Virus record (IMG/VR): IMGVR_UViG_3300010155_000075
Span: 1 to 26,674 of that record
Direction: 5' to 3' (one strand)
DNA: 26,674 bases
Source of the DNA: a virus
Numbering within the stretch: the first letter of the stretch is position 1; each line of letters opens with the position of its first letter. This document shows positions 14,781-22,650 of this stretch, one piece after another. A program made the translations under genes and the position numbers. The notes below the pieces were generated by a model, which saw nothing but the letters and a program-made list of their open reading frames with translations, was not told the origin of the DNA and made no database searches.

Positions 14781-16868
14781 CTATTCCTTTTTAACCTGAT
14801 GAAATAAATCTTTTGGCTCTATCGGTATTAAAGGATGGTATTCATCCCACAAAGAACTTTTTTCTTGATCTGTTAGTAATTTATCATTTATCTTATTTTC
14901 CCATCCTTCTGCTTTTGCCATAAGTTCAGATGTATATAAAAATTTCTTTCCTATTTGGAAATCTTTACTATTCATTACCATCAAATTTCCATCAGGAGTA
15001 TCTATAAGCTTTACTGGGGATAGATCAAATAATTTATTTGCATGAGAAGAAGATGAGTTTTTTACTATCTGCTGTTTAACTTCTTCAATCAAGTAGTCCG
15101 CAAGCGCTTTGTTTTGCGAATGGGTGGTTGGAATATTATCATTATTAATGCTGAAATTTGTTCCAGTATCTAATGCTATTGATTTTGAAAAAGATTCATT
15201 AAAACTATTTTCATAATCACTTATATTTTCACCACCAAGATCATTATTTTTTTGAGATAATAATTTAACATATCTCACAGAGGCTTTTAATATATCTGAT
15301 ACCCTCTTTTGACCATTTGGCTGTGATCCTATATAAGAAAATAAATCATTGTTTTCAGACATAATGGCTTGCTTTATTGTATTGTTACTAACTCCTTCTT
15401 GAAATTTTATATCACTAAAGTCAGCTTTTTTTGAAGTGGCTAAAATAAGATCTTTTGAAAATCCATCCTCTTTTTTGCCCTTTAAATTATTTGCAATCAA
15501 AAGAGATTCTTGCTGCATTGTATCCTTCATTGAATTTGCCAAATAAACTGCATTTTTATTGGTATATTTATCAAAAAAAGATAACACTTTTGATGGATCA
15601 ACTTGCTCATTATAAGAGCTGTTCAAGTTTTCTGCTAACGAATCTGGTATTGGGTTAATTTTATCAGAGGGTATTCCAAGCGATTGAGCATATGAGACCA
15701 TGCTATTTGTAAATTTTGAAAATTCATCAGAAAACTGATTTTGCTTTTCTTGATCTGATATTGCCCCATTACTTTTTATTGCATTAATTGAGTCATTATA
15801 TTGACCAAATATTGAAGCACCATGAGATGTTTTTTCTAATGCATCAAGCATCTTTTTATTATTGATGTTTTTTATAAAAAACGACAGTTGATCTCTTGTT
15901 GCTTTTTCTGATGTTGATAGTTCAGATGCTTTCTTTTGGTCAAGTGAATCAAATGCTTTTTGTACAAATGAATAATGATTTCCACTATTTATTGTAGCTT
16001 GAGCATTGTCTATTCCTTCGGCTGATAATAAATATCGATTAAAATCTTTTGGAGATAATGAAGAGATAACACCAGCATCTACCTTTCCTCTATGCAACTC
16101 TGCTATAGCATCTTCATATGATACATTTTGGTTCAACAAAGAGTAATGAAAAAATGTACCTGCTTGAGTAGGAAGATTTTCATTAGATTCACCATGAATA
16201 TTTGTTAAGGCGTGTAACCCATCAATTGGAGATGCACCACCTTTAACAAAATTTAACAGCCTTTCATGCTTGGACAAAACTGAATCAATTACTTTTTTTG
16301 AATTTGCTGCCTCTGAAGGAGTAACAAACCCATTAATTAATCCATCTGCTATTAATTTATCTGTAGATTCTATTTCAGCTTGAGCTGCCTTTGGATTTGA
16401 TTGAAGATTGCTAATTATGCTATTTACTGTATTAGGAAAACTTCTCCTAAAATTCATTGACTCCTGTATTCTAATCTGTTTTCCAGCTGCTAATAAACCT
16501 TTGTTTGTTACTTCATTAACAGCAGATGATGACATAGTGGTAAACTTTTCATTGTCTTCTTTAGATAAAGAAACATTACTATTCATCAAGTCCACTGTTT
16601 TTCTAAAGTTATTTACTACAGAGTCTTGATTTGATGGATTTAGCTGTATTTGAGTTAATGCATTGTTTTTTTCATTTGTTAACATTGAATTCTGAGAAAA
16701 CAGAGCTGCATTACTAACTGTTTTTTTTGCAGATAATGCATCTTTTATTATACTGCTTGACACAGATCCAAGAATGTCTGAAATTTTTGTTCCTCCTTGT
16801 CCCTCAGGATTCAAAGGTAATGATTCTATAACAGGATCCTGATTTGCAAAAGTGGGTATTTTAGCCAT
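14781..16868 (-). CDS. Internal virion protein, probable gp15 counterpart
   Basis: 695 residues, mainly helical, rich in Ser, Asn, Lys and Gln, with no membrane segment or recognised enzyme motif. It starts MAKIPTFANQDPVIESLPL, the kind of proline-containing extended N-terminus often seen in podovirus core proteins. Middle regions have repeated helical segments (NPSNQDSVVNNFRKTVDLMN, SNPKAAQAEIESTDKLIADG) typical of gp15-like tube-forming ejection proteins. It lies between the small gp14-like gene (8 bases upstream) and the membrane-active protein gene, matching the T7 order 14-15-16. Assignment is by position and composition only. Confidence 0.65.
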   Translation of the reverse strand: MAKIPTFANQDPVIESLPLNPEGQGGTKISDILGSVSSSIIKDALSAKKTVSNAALFSQNSMLTNEKNNALTQIQLNPSNQDSVVNNFRKTVDLMNSNVSLSKEDNEKFTTMSSSAVNEVTNKGLLAAGKQIRIQESMNFRRSFPNTVNSIISNLQSNPKAAQAEIESTDKLIADGLINGFVTPSEAANSKKVIDSVLSKHERLLNFVKGGASPIDGLHALTNIHGESNENLPTQAGTFFHYSLLNQNVSYEDAIAELHRGKVDAGVISSLSPKDFNRYLLSAEGIDNAQATINSGNHYSFVQKAFDSLDQKKASELSTSEKATRDQLSFFIKNINNKKMLDALEKTSHGASIFGQYNDSINAIKSNGAISDQEKQNQFSDEFSKFTNSMVSYAQSLGIPSDKINPIPDSLAENLNSSYNEQVDPSKVLSFFDKYTNKNAVYLANSMKDTMQQESLLIANNLKGKKEDGFSKDLILATSKKADFSDIKFQEGVSNNTIKQAIMSENNDLFSYIGSQPNGQKRVSDILKASVRYVKLLSQKNNDLGGENISDYENSFNESFSKSIALDTGTNFSINNDNIPTTHSQNKALADYLIEEVKQQIVKNSSSSHANKLFDLSPVKLIDTPDGNLMVMNSKDFQIGKKFLYTSELMAKAEGWENKINDKLLTDQEKSSLWDEYHPLIPIEPKDLFHQVKKE

Positions 16869-16876
16869 TTAAAAAC

Positions 16877-17296
16877 TCATTTAAATTTATTAATTAAAGC
16901 AGAACTTTCTGCAGCACCTGCAACATCACCAAATAATTGTGAAAATAATGATTTGTCAAGATTGCTTTTTGCCGATGATATAGCAGCCTGCTTGCTTGTT
17001 TCTTCTATATCCAAATTCTTTTGTTCTTTTTGACTGATATTAACAGTACTTCTTGCAATAGCATTAAAACTTGCGCTTCCTAGGTTAAGACCTGTAGTTG
17101 TCTCAACCGCTTGTTGTTTAGCAAGTAAATTTTGCAATTGAGACAATCTTGAATTTGATTTTTGCAAATACTGTAATTGACTGTTTTTGCTTTGCTCATC
17201 TAATGCATCTTTTTCTCTACTAACTGAAACAGCTTGTTCAACACCTTTTGCGGCTGAAACTGCAATAGTTAAACCAATTAAAGCTCCTACTCCCAT
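16877..17296 (-). CDS. Internal virion protein, probable gp14 counterpart
   Basis: 139 residues. The N-terminus is Gly/Ala-rich and hydrophobic (MGVGALIGLTIAVSAAKGVE), followed by a long helical, glutamine-rich coiled coil (DALDEQSKNSQLQYLQKSNS, LQNLLAKQQAVETTTG). This is the form of T7 gp14-like proteins, which are ejected first and make a pore in the outer membrane. The start overlaps the stop of tail tube protein B by one base. A motif 'TGLNLGSASFNAIARSTV' in the middle resembles sequences in other podovirus gp14 proteins, but this is by memory. Confidence 0.65.
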   Translation of the reverse strand: MGVGALIGLTIAVSAAKGVEQAVSVSREKDALDEQSKNSQLQYLQKSNSRLSQLQNLLAKQQAVETTTGLNLGSASFNAIARSTVNISQKEQKNLDIEETSKQAAISSAKSNLDKSLFSQLFGDVAGAAESSALINKFK

Positions 17297-19272
17297 TAGA
17301 TTAAATCTCCTTGTATCTGATATGATATGGATAATATAGAAAGCGGTAATGGACTTGATTGTGTTATTTCAATATCTTGGGTTATCCGCCATCCCTTTGC
17401 TGTGGATATCTTCGCTGTGCCTGTTTTTGGCATCAATTCATCTCCTGCTTGTATCTCTGCAAATGTCTTATATGGGACAAGCTTACCATTTACATTAAAA
17501 TTTAAACTATTAAAATAATCTATATATATAAAACTTGTCTTTTTAAAAGCGTCTGTAAGTTTTGCACCGTCAAAAGGAGATAGTGGCTTTATTTCTACAT
17601 TATATGTTAAGCCAACAGTGCAATCACCTGTATCCATATCAGGATTATCAACCGTAATCTGACCGCTACTAACGACGTAATCCCCAAACCCTTGTCCTTC
17701 AAAAACTACTGATACCGTGTATCCCTCATAATCTGTTAATCCTGTGATAACGCCATTAGCAGGTAATGTTTTTACTTGATAGAAATCGTGATAAAAATCT
17801 TCATCAAATCTTGCTAATATATATTTTGATGATGTTTTTAGAAAAACAAGCATATAAAATTTATTATCAATATCTATTATATCAATAATATTAACATTAG
17901 TTTCATCACCAAATGTTAAAGGTGTAAATGAATTTATAGCAGCCGCATCACTGAATTGATAACACGTTAATGTTGAGTCATTGTTTAATAAAAATAAATA
18001 ATTTTCTTGAGAGTTTATTGTTGATTGCACAACAGCACTTGATGTTGGACTCTTTATCAAATGACTTGATACAAATGAAATATTTTCACTCGCATAGGAT
18101 TCTCCTAATCCTTGAAACTCAAATTTGAATAAACTTTTCCCACCTCTTCCCATATAATAACTGTTATTACCATAATTTATAGGTTGAAAATCTTTACTTA
18201 CGCCATAAGAAGATTGCAGTCTTGCTGTGAAAGAGCTCGGTGTAAGAGCAATACCATTTGGTTGAGGAGAAACATATTCAAAATTTCTAGTATATATCTC
18301 AATCTGTTTTCCAGAATTTAAAAACTCTATCTCTCCAGCATTCGTATCACCCAACGTATCTATAATTGCATCATTGTCTCTACCAATACCTACATCAAAA
18401 TTATCAAATTGATTTATTTTTGATCCAGCAATAGTGTTCTTTAATGTTTTTGTATTAGCAAACCATAATCTATTTTGAAATAAAATAACAGCAGATGGAA
18501 ATCCTAATGTTGCTGAATAAATAGGTTTTCTAATAGAGAAATCACTTCCAGAAAAAGTTCCATCTTTAAAATCAATTTTTACAGTGCCTGTAAATACAGT
18601 ATTTGCACCCACTACCACACTCGTAATAACACCATATCCAATTGGATCATTAATATTGTTGCCACCACCTATAACTAATCCACCAACCCAATCAGTTGTG
18701 AATGTAGTCACACCAGTTACAGTTAATGTAAATGTAACTGTAGTTCCTCCAGCCATAGTTGTAACGGCAGAGTTATAATTTACGTCACCAAAATCATATA
18801 CTGGCTGTTGAGCAAAAGAAAAAGGAGTATAAGTAAAAGTTCCTGCTGATTCATCAAGCCTTGCTTGAATATTGTCCGGATGAACAAATATAATATTGTT
18901 TTCACCATTTGTATCTTTAATGTTTTTTAACTCAGCATTAACATATGGAGTTGCAATTGGTGTTACAAATGATCCATCTGATACTTTATAAAAACTAAAC
19001 TCTAAATTTGTTGCAAATATAATATAATATTCATTATCTTCTGCAAAAAACCCAAACATTCTTGTATCTGCTGTTAATTTTGGTCCAATTGTTTCATCAG
19101 ACAATGATTTTATATTCTTAAATCCTGTTCTCTTCACTAATTTAGCCGTATTACTGACTAACATATTTTTTGCAGACTTTAATGACTTCAAATAGAAAGG
19201 CGAACTTGTTTCATTGAAGTTTATTTCATCAATCTCACCAAACTGAAAAGAATCTTGACGTACATATGCCAT
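17296..19272 (-). CDS. Tail tubular protein B (nozzle, gp12-like)
   Basis: 658 residues, beta-rich throughout. The N-terminal pattern (YVRQDSFQFGEIDEINF, then LKSAKNMLVSNTAKLVKRTG and later GFPSAVILFQNRLWFANTK) is that of podovirus nozzle or stabilisation proteins, which open with 'sfs-GeisP...rv-l.ky..a.....N.......G.l.rRpGt.fi' and carry 'fhqnRL.fag'. The middle region (residues about 160-270) is Thr/Val/Gly-rich, an inserted beta domain. The protein closes the lower end of the short tail and holds the fibres. The one-base overlaps with both neighbours suggest coupled translation at matched levels. Confidence 0.8.
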   Translation of the reverse strand: MAYVRQDSFQFGEIDEINFNETSSPFYLKSLKSAKNMLVSNTAKLVKRTGFKNIKSLSDETIGPKLTADTRMFGFFAEDNEYYIIFATNLEFSFYKVSDGSFVTPIATPYVNAELKNIKDTNGENNIIFVHPDNIQARLDESAGTFTYTPFSFAQQPVYDFGDVNYNSAVTTMAGGTTVTFTLTVTGVTTFTTDWVGGLVIGGGNNINDPIGYGVITSVVVGANTVFTGTVKIDFKDGTFSGSDFSIRKPIYSATLGFPSAVILFQNRLWFANTKTLKNTIAGSKINQFDNFDVGIGRDNDAIIDTLGDTNAGEIEFLNSGKQIEIYTRNFEYVSPQPNGIALTPSSFTARLQSSYGVSKDFQPINYGNNSYYMGRGGKSLFKFEFQGLGESYASENISFVSSHLIKSPTSSAVVQSTINSQENYLFLLNNDSTLTCYQFSDAAAINSFTPLTFGDETNVNIIDIIDIDNKFYMLVFLKTSSKYILARFDEDFYHDFYQVKTLPANGVITGLTDYEGYTVSVVFEGQGFGDYVVSSGQITVDNPDMDTGDCTVGLTYNVEIKPLSPFDGAKLTDAFKKTSFIYIDYFNSLNFNVNGKLVPYKTFAEIQAGDELMPKTGTAKISTAKGWRITQDIEITQSSPLPLSILSISYQIQGDLI

Positions 19273-19832
19273 TATAATACCTGAGATTTTCTATCATATT
19301 TATTACGAATAACATCCCTAAATCCTTCTCTATTTGAATTGTCATATATAGCATTATTCTTTTGAGATAATGCTTCTTTTTTTAAATATTCAGTTAAAGA
19401 AACATCATTAGTTAATACAAGGGATGATTCAGATGCTACCTTATAGATAATATAAGACTCAAACTCTGATGGCCAAAGATTAAATGATATCTGGCTTTCA
19501 ATATAAAATATATTAATGGAAGTATCTTGGATAGAATATATTTTATCCTTTAAAATTGTATAATCTGTTAAATTATCTGTTTTTACTAATCTTTGAAATC
19601 CAACAGGAAGTTGATATACAAAAGGAAAGTTTGGAATACCGGTATCTGTAGTTTTTGCCAACGATACAAACTCTTGAGCAAAAGTCCAATTAGTATCTGT
19701 TAGAGATCTTCTATAAGCTAAATCAACTTTTTGATCTATAATAGTCGCATGTTCAGAATCACTGATATTACTAACAGCTGTTTCGCCAAGCTCATTTAAA
19801 ACACCATTAACAATACTTAATTGTGTAGCCAT
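19272..19832 (-). CDS. Tail tubular protein A (adaptor, gp11-like)
   Basis: 186 residues. It begins MATQLSIVNGVLNELGETAV and continues with DLAYRRSLTDTNWTFAQEFV, the known form of gp11-like adaptor proteins ('lsivN..L..lGe..v.sl.d......a...y...r...L....W.FA'). The middle FVYQLPVGFQRLVKT is also typical. It forms a ring of copies under the portal to which the nozzle binds. It lies directly before the nozzle gene, as in T7. A preceding intergenic hairpin separates it from the capsid genes, which may lower its expression compared with them. Confidence 0.85.
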   Translation of the reverse strand: MATQLSIVNGVLNELGETAVSNISDSEHATIIDQKVDLAYRRSLTDTNWTFAQEFVSLAKTTDTGIPNFPFVYQLPVGFQRLVKTDNLTDYTILKDKIYSIQDTSINIFYIESQISFNLWPSEFESYIIYKVASESSLVLTNDVSLTEYLKKEALSQKNNAIYDNSNREGFRDVIRNKYDRKSQVL

Positions 19833-19883
19833 AAATCATATCCAAATAATTATTATTTATTGCTACTACATACTATTAATAAT

Positions 19884-19923
19884 GAAAGATTGACCAACTA
19901 TATAAATAATAGATCAATCTTTC
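19884..19923 (-). promoter_or_regulatory. Intergenic stem-loop between capsid and tail genes
   Basis: The arms GAAAGATTGA (19884-19893) and TCAATCTTTC (19914-19923) are exact reverse complements around a 20-nt AT-rich loop, which itself can pair at CTAT/ATAG. It lies in the 104-bp gap after the capsid accessory gene. No U-tract follows on the minus strand, so it is more likely an RNase III or stability element, or a partial terminator that cuts down tail gene transcription after the highly expressed capsid genes. Confidence 0.55.
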
Positions 19924-19936
19924 AAGGAAACACCTA

Positions 19937-20665
19937 TTATGATGCTGCATTAAAAACAGTATACATAATAACCGCATCATTCGATGTATTAGCAGCAGAA
20001 AGCTCAAATGTAATAGTGTCAGTAGTAGGAACTGCAGCAACAAGATAACTTGCTTCTGTTGCTTTAGTCTTCACTGTCGCCATTACTAAATCAGCTGCAG
20101 CAACACCGGTTACAGTAGCAGCATACGTTGTACCAGCGCCTGCCCACGTAGTTGTTCCACCAAATCTAGCAACATGAGATGGCGTAATGCCCGCTCCAAG
20201 CATTGCTAACAATACTTTTGCAGAACCAATTGCCGTGACTCCTGCATTCGTTGCTTTCACATCACCTGTTAAAGCAACTGAAGTAACAGTCGTACCATTA
20301 CCGATAATAAATGCATTATCCGTTGAAGCATCTAAAGCGGTCCCTACATTAGATGCATTACCAACAATGATATTACCTTCTGTTAAATCTAAATCAGACG
20401 GTGAATTTTCAGAGGTATCTAATGTCAAAATAGGCGCTGAAGCAGTTCCCGTATCAACAATTTTACCTCTAGCCAAAGCCGGTGTTCCGTCTTCATCAAC
20501 AATAATATTTACAAAATCATTACCATTAATAAAATCTGATTTATCAGTGAAATAACCTGTTACTACAACTGCTGACAATAAATCATTCGTATTTGCTACC
20601 CAAGTTTGAGGAGCACCATCTAGTGTTCCATTAGCCATAGGGTATAACCCAATTAAATTACTCAT
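19937..20665 (-). CDS. Capsid-associated (decoration-like) protein
   Basis: 242 residues from ATG 20665; AGGAG lies eight bases before, so this start is better than the TTG two codons upstream. The sequence is Gly/Ala/Thr/Val-rich and acidic, with no charged coiled coil. It opens MSNLIGLYPMANGTLDGAPQ; the middle contains GNGTTVTSVALTGDVKATNA and the end is AANTSNDAVIMYTVFNAAS. It resembles beta-sandwich or fibre-like virion proteins. Lying 11 bp after the major capsid gene, with its own strong ribosome site, it is probably made in quantity and may decorate the head. It could also be a small head fibre. No family match is certain. Confidence 0.55.
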   Translation of the reverse strand: MSNLIGLYPMANGTLDGAPQTWVANTNDLLSAVVVTGYFTDKSDFINGNDFVNIIVDEDGTPALARGKIVDTGTASAPILTLDTSENSPSDLDLTEGNIIVGNASNVGTALDASTDNAFIIGNGTTVTSVALTGDVKATNAGVTAIGSAKVLLAMLGAGITPSHVARFGGTTTWAGAGTTYAATVTGVAAADLVMATVKTKATEASYLVAAVPTTDTITFELSAANTSNDAVIMYTVFNAAS

Positions 20666-20676
20666 TATCAATTCTC

Positions 20677-21558
20677 CTAAGGTGTGATTATGACGTTAGC
20701 CACGATGTTCTTGATCGCAGCAGCCTGAATAACACCTGCTCTAGCCGTTAGGCTTGTAACAAGCTCCCATCGATCATCCTGAGGAACCCAGGTAATCGTG
20801 CTAGTTAATTCACGGTTGAATACCATACGACATGAATCTTCAGCTAATACCAAAATATTATATACAAATGGATCGCCTGTGGTTCCAGTACCCGTTCTAG
20901 GAAGGGCATTAGCACCAGCAGTACCAACTGCATAAAATGCAACATCAAGATAACTCGGTAATTTATTTTTCATTAAGGGACGATCCATATTGTAATCCCA
21001 AGAGGAAAACTGAGGATCTTGCTTTAATGAAGTTCTGGCTAGTGCAGGAACTAAGGCATTCTTTTTGGACATTAACGAAACACCAGAATCCAATAAACGA
21101 TCTGTAGCACTTGATAACTTGTCCACACTTAACCCTGCGATAGAACCAAAGTTAACGGGAACTGATTCAAATCGTGAGATACCACCACCAATATTATAAA
21201 GAGAATCAACAAGAAGTTTGTCCAATTGACGAGCTCCAGCCAACGCATGCTCTTTCGCATTCTCAGTGATCTTGTCATAAGAAAATAACGTCTTATAACC
21301 ACCACTAATACTGGTCTTATAATGAAAGTTTCCAACTGAAATTTGAACATTGGTTTCATTTAAATCTGATACGGGAATATCACCACCACCGAAACCAGTT
21401 TCGGCCATCTCACCAATGCCGCCGACAGGAAAGTTTGCTGTTTGCCCTTCTAAACCATGTTTTTCTGTTACTGCACCAGCAAAGCTTCGATTATTTTGTA
21501 CTTGCTCTTGAACCTCTGTAACAAAAAGCTCACTCGCAGTTGCTAAATCAATAGCCAT
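20677..21558 (-). CDS. Major capsid protein
   Basis: 293 residues. Position after the portal and scaffold genes and before tail tube A is that of the major capsid gene. The sequence has an N-arm (LATASELFVTEVQEQVQNNR), a GFGGGDIP loop, helical spine-like stretches (ENAKEHALAGARQLDKLLVD) and a late beta region (CRMVFNRELTSTITWVPQDD, then TARAGVIQAAAIKNIVANVI). Similar capsid proteins in other podoviruses have 'l...a.....i' ends like this; an HK97-type fold is expected. The upstream untranslated region contains a strong promoter and a hairpin that overlaps the ribosome site, consistent with special control of this most abundant protein. The stop TAG is part of the next gene's ribosome site. Confidence 0.8.
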   Translation of the reverse strand: MAIDLATASELFVTEVQEQVQNNRSFAGAVTEKHGLEGQTANFPVGGIGEMAETGFGGGDIPVSDLNETNVQISVGNFHYKTSISGGYKTLFSYDKITENAKEHALAGARQLDKLLVDSLYNIGGGISRFESVPVNFGSIAGLSVDKLSSATDRLLDSGVSLMSKKNALVPALARTSLKQDPQFSSWDYNMDRPLMKNKLPSYLDVAFYAVGTAGANALPRTGTGTTGDPFVYNILVLAEDSCRMVFNRELTSTITWVPQDDRWELVTSLTARAGVIQAAAIKNIVANVIITP

Positions 21559-21564
21559 AAATTT

Positions 21565-21603
21565 ACTCCTAATTAATGAATAATTTCTTATTTATCAATT
21601 AGG
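21565..21603 (-). promoter_or_regulatory. 5'-UTR hairpin with GAAA loop overlapping the capsid gene ribosome binding site
   Basis: On the minus strand CCTAATTGATAAATAA (21603-21588) is followed by the loop GAAA and then TTATTCATTAATTAGG (21583-21568). The 16-bp stem has one G-U pair and one A-C mismatch. The last AGG of the stem is the start of AGGAG, the ribosome site of the capsid gene (ATG at 21558). The fold would partly hide this site, or make an RNase III site at the mRNA 5' end. Confidence 0.75.
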
Positions 21604-21686
21604 TACCCACTGATTAAGTTATGGACTAATTATAAAGCGATAAAATATCTCGTACCATTATAAATGGAAGACATCATATAACATAA

Positions 21687-21715
21687 AAAATACACAAATA
21701 ACAATCATTTGTCAA
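21687..21715 (-). promoter_or_regulatory. Sigma70-type promoter before the capsid gene
   Basis: Minus strand: TTGACA (21715-21710), 17-bp spacer, TATTTT (21692-21687, four of six consensus bases). The -35 box overlaps the scaffold gene stop codon. The transcript would begin near 21680 and carry a 120-nt leader with the capsid hairpin. Two further TATAAT hexamers lie downstream at about 21620-21665, so the true start is not certain. Confidence 0.5.
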
Positions 21716-22413
21716 CTATCTCGTTTATTGCTTGCTGCTTTTTTTGACAATAGCTCTAAATATTGATCTTTTAATTCCAATCTGTGTGGGTTATTATTCA
21801 TTTCCTTTCTAACCTTTAATAACTCATCCATATTAAACGGTTTATCAATAGGCGTCCCGGATGGAATATCAGAACTCTGAACTTTTGATTCTCTTTCTTC
21901 CCACATATCCATAAAGAAATCTGGATTTTTTAATCTTTCTTTTATGACATCTCCAGAAGATTTTGAGAATTTCTGGTCAATGTAAATATCAATTTTTTCC
22001 TTCTTTTCTTTATAATTATCAATAGCTTCTAGTGCTTCTTGCTGTTTCTTTAAGTTTTCTTGAGAAGCTAATGCTTGCTTTTGACTTTCACTAAGGTGTT
22101 TATTAATTAACATATTGTACTGTTTTTGACTAAGCTCACCTGATTTCGCTATATCATCCATCTTTAACTTTATTTCATTATCTAGCTCTATTCCTGATGG
22201 AAGGTCATATGAGTCCGGAGATCCGTACTCATTTTTAATTAATAATAGGTCATTATCATGCTTTTTCTGCATTTCCTTCATGTCAAAGTCTTTTTTTCCC
22301 AATAATTTCTCTAATTCAGAATAAGCTTGCTCAGCTTCTTTTTGACCTTTATATTTGAAGTCTATTTCTTTTGTATTTTCATTTTCTTGATTATTTTCTG
22401 ATCCTTCTCTCAT
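21712..22413 (-). CDS. Scaffolding protein (capsid assembly)
   Basis: 233 residues, very hydrophilic, rich in Glu, Lys, Asp and Gln, with long predicted coiled coils (QKEAEQAYSELEKLLGKKDF, HLSESQKQALASQENLKKQQ) and a basic C-terminal helix (LELKDQYLELLSKKAASNKR). A flexible acidic start, central coiled coil and basic end are typical of podovirus scaffolds, in which the C-terminus binds the capsid protein. It is directly before the capsid gene. AAGGAG precedes the ATG, which overlaps the upstream stop (ATGA). The segment GSPDSYDLPSGIEL is a pattern also seen in other phage scaffold-like proteins ('.G.P..Y.lp'). Confidence 0.75.
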   Translation of the reverse strand: MREGSENNQENENTKEIDFKYKGQKEAEQAYSELEKLLGKKDFDMKEMQKKHDNDLLLIKNEYGSPDSYDLPSGIELDNEIKLKMDDIAKSGELSQKQYNMLINKHLSESQKQALASQENLKKQQEALEAIDNYKEKKEKIDIYIDQKFSKSSGDVIKERLKNPDFFMDMWEERESKVQSSDIPSGTPIDKPFNMDELLKVRKEMNNNPHRLELKDQYLELLSKKAASNKRDS

Positions 22414-22649
22414 TGCTGCTCCTTAATCAATTGTTCAATTTTTTCTAATACATATTCAATTTCTTTTATTACGTTTCTATTTCCTTCTAAAAAAGCTAAA
22501 GAACCAATATCATTTCTTACGGAAACTTTAAATAATTCATCTTTTTTTTCTTTTAACCAAATAGCACCATCATCATTTAAACTATATAATGTATAAATTC
22601 TATACTCTGATAATTTTATTTTTCCATCTTTTAATAATTTTTTTAGCAT
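22410..22649 (-). CDS. Hypothetical protein, 79 residues
   Basis: Lies one base after the portal gene and overlaps the scaffold gene by four bases. Sequence begins MLKKLLKDGKIKLSEYRIYT, is charged, and ends with a helix EIEYVLEKIEQLIKEQQ. Many podoviruses have a small unknown gene between portal and scaffold; it may serve in head assembly, but no motif is recognised. Confidence 0.6.
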   Translation of the reverse strand: MLKKLLKDGKIKLSEYRIYTLYSLNDDGAIWLKEKKDELFKVSVRNDIGSLAFLEGNRNVIKEIEYVLEKIEQLIKEQQ

Positions 22650-22650
22650 A

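Noticed and set aside
18713-18740. 8-bp inverted repeat CAGTTACA/TGTAACTG within the nozzle gene
   Set aside because: Lies in a Thr/Val-rich coding repeat where such pairing arises easily; no context suggests a site.
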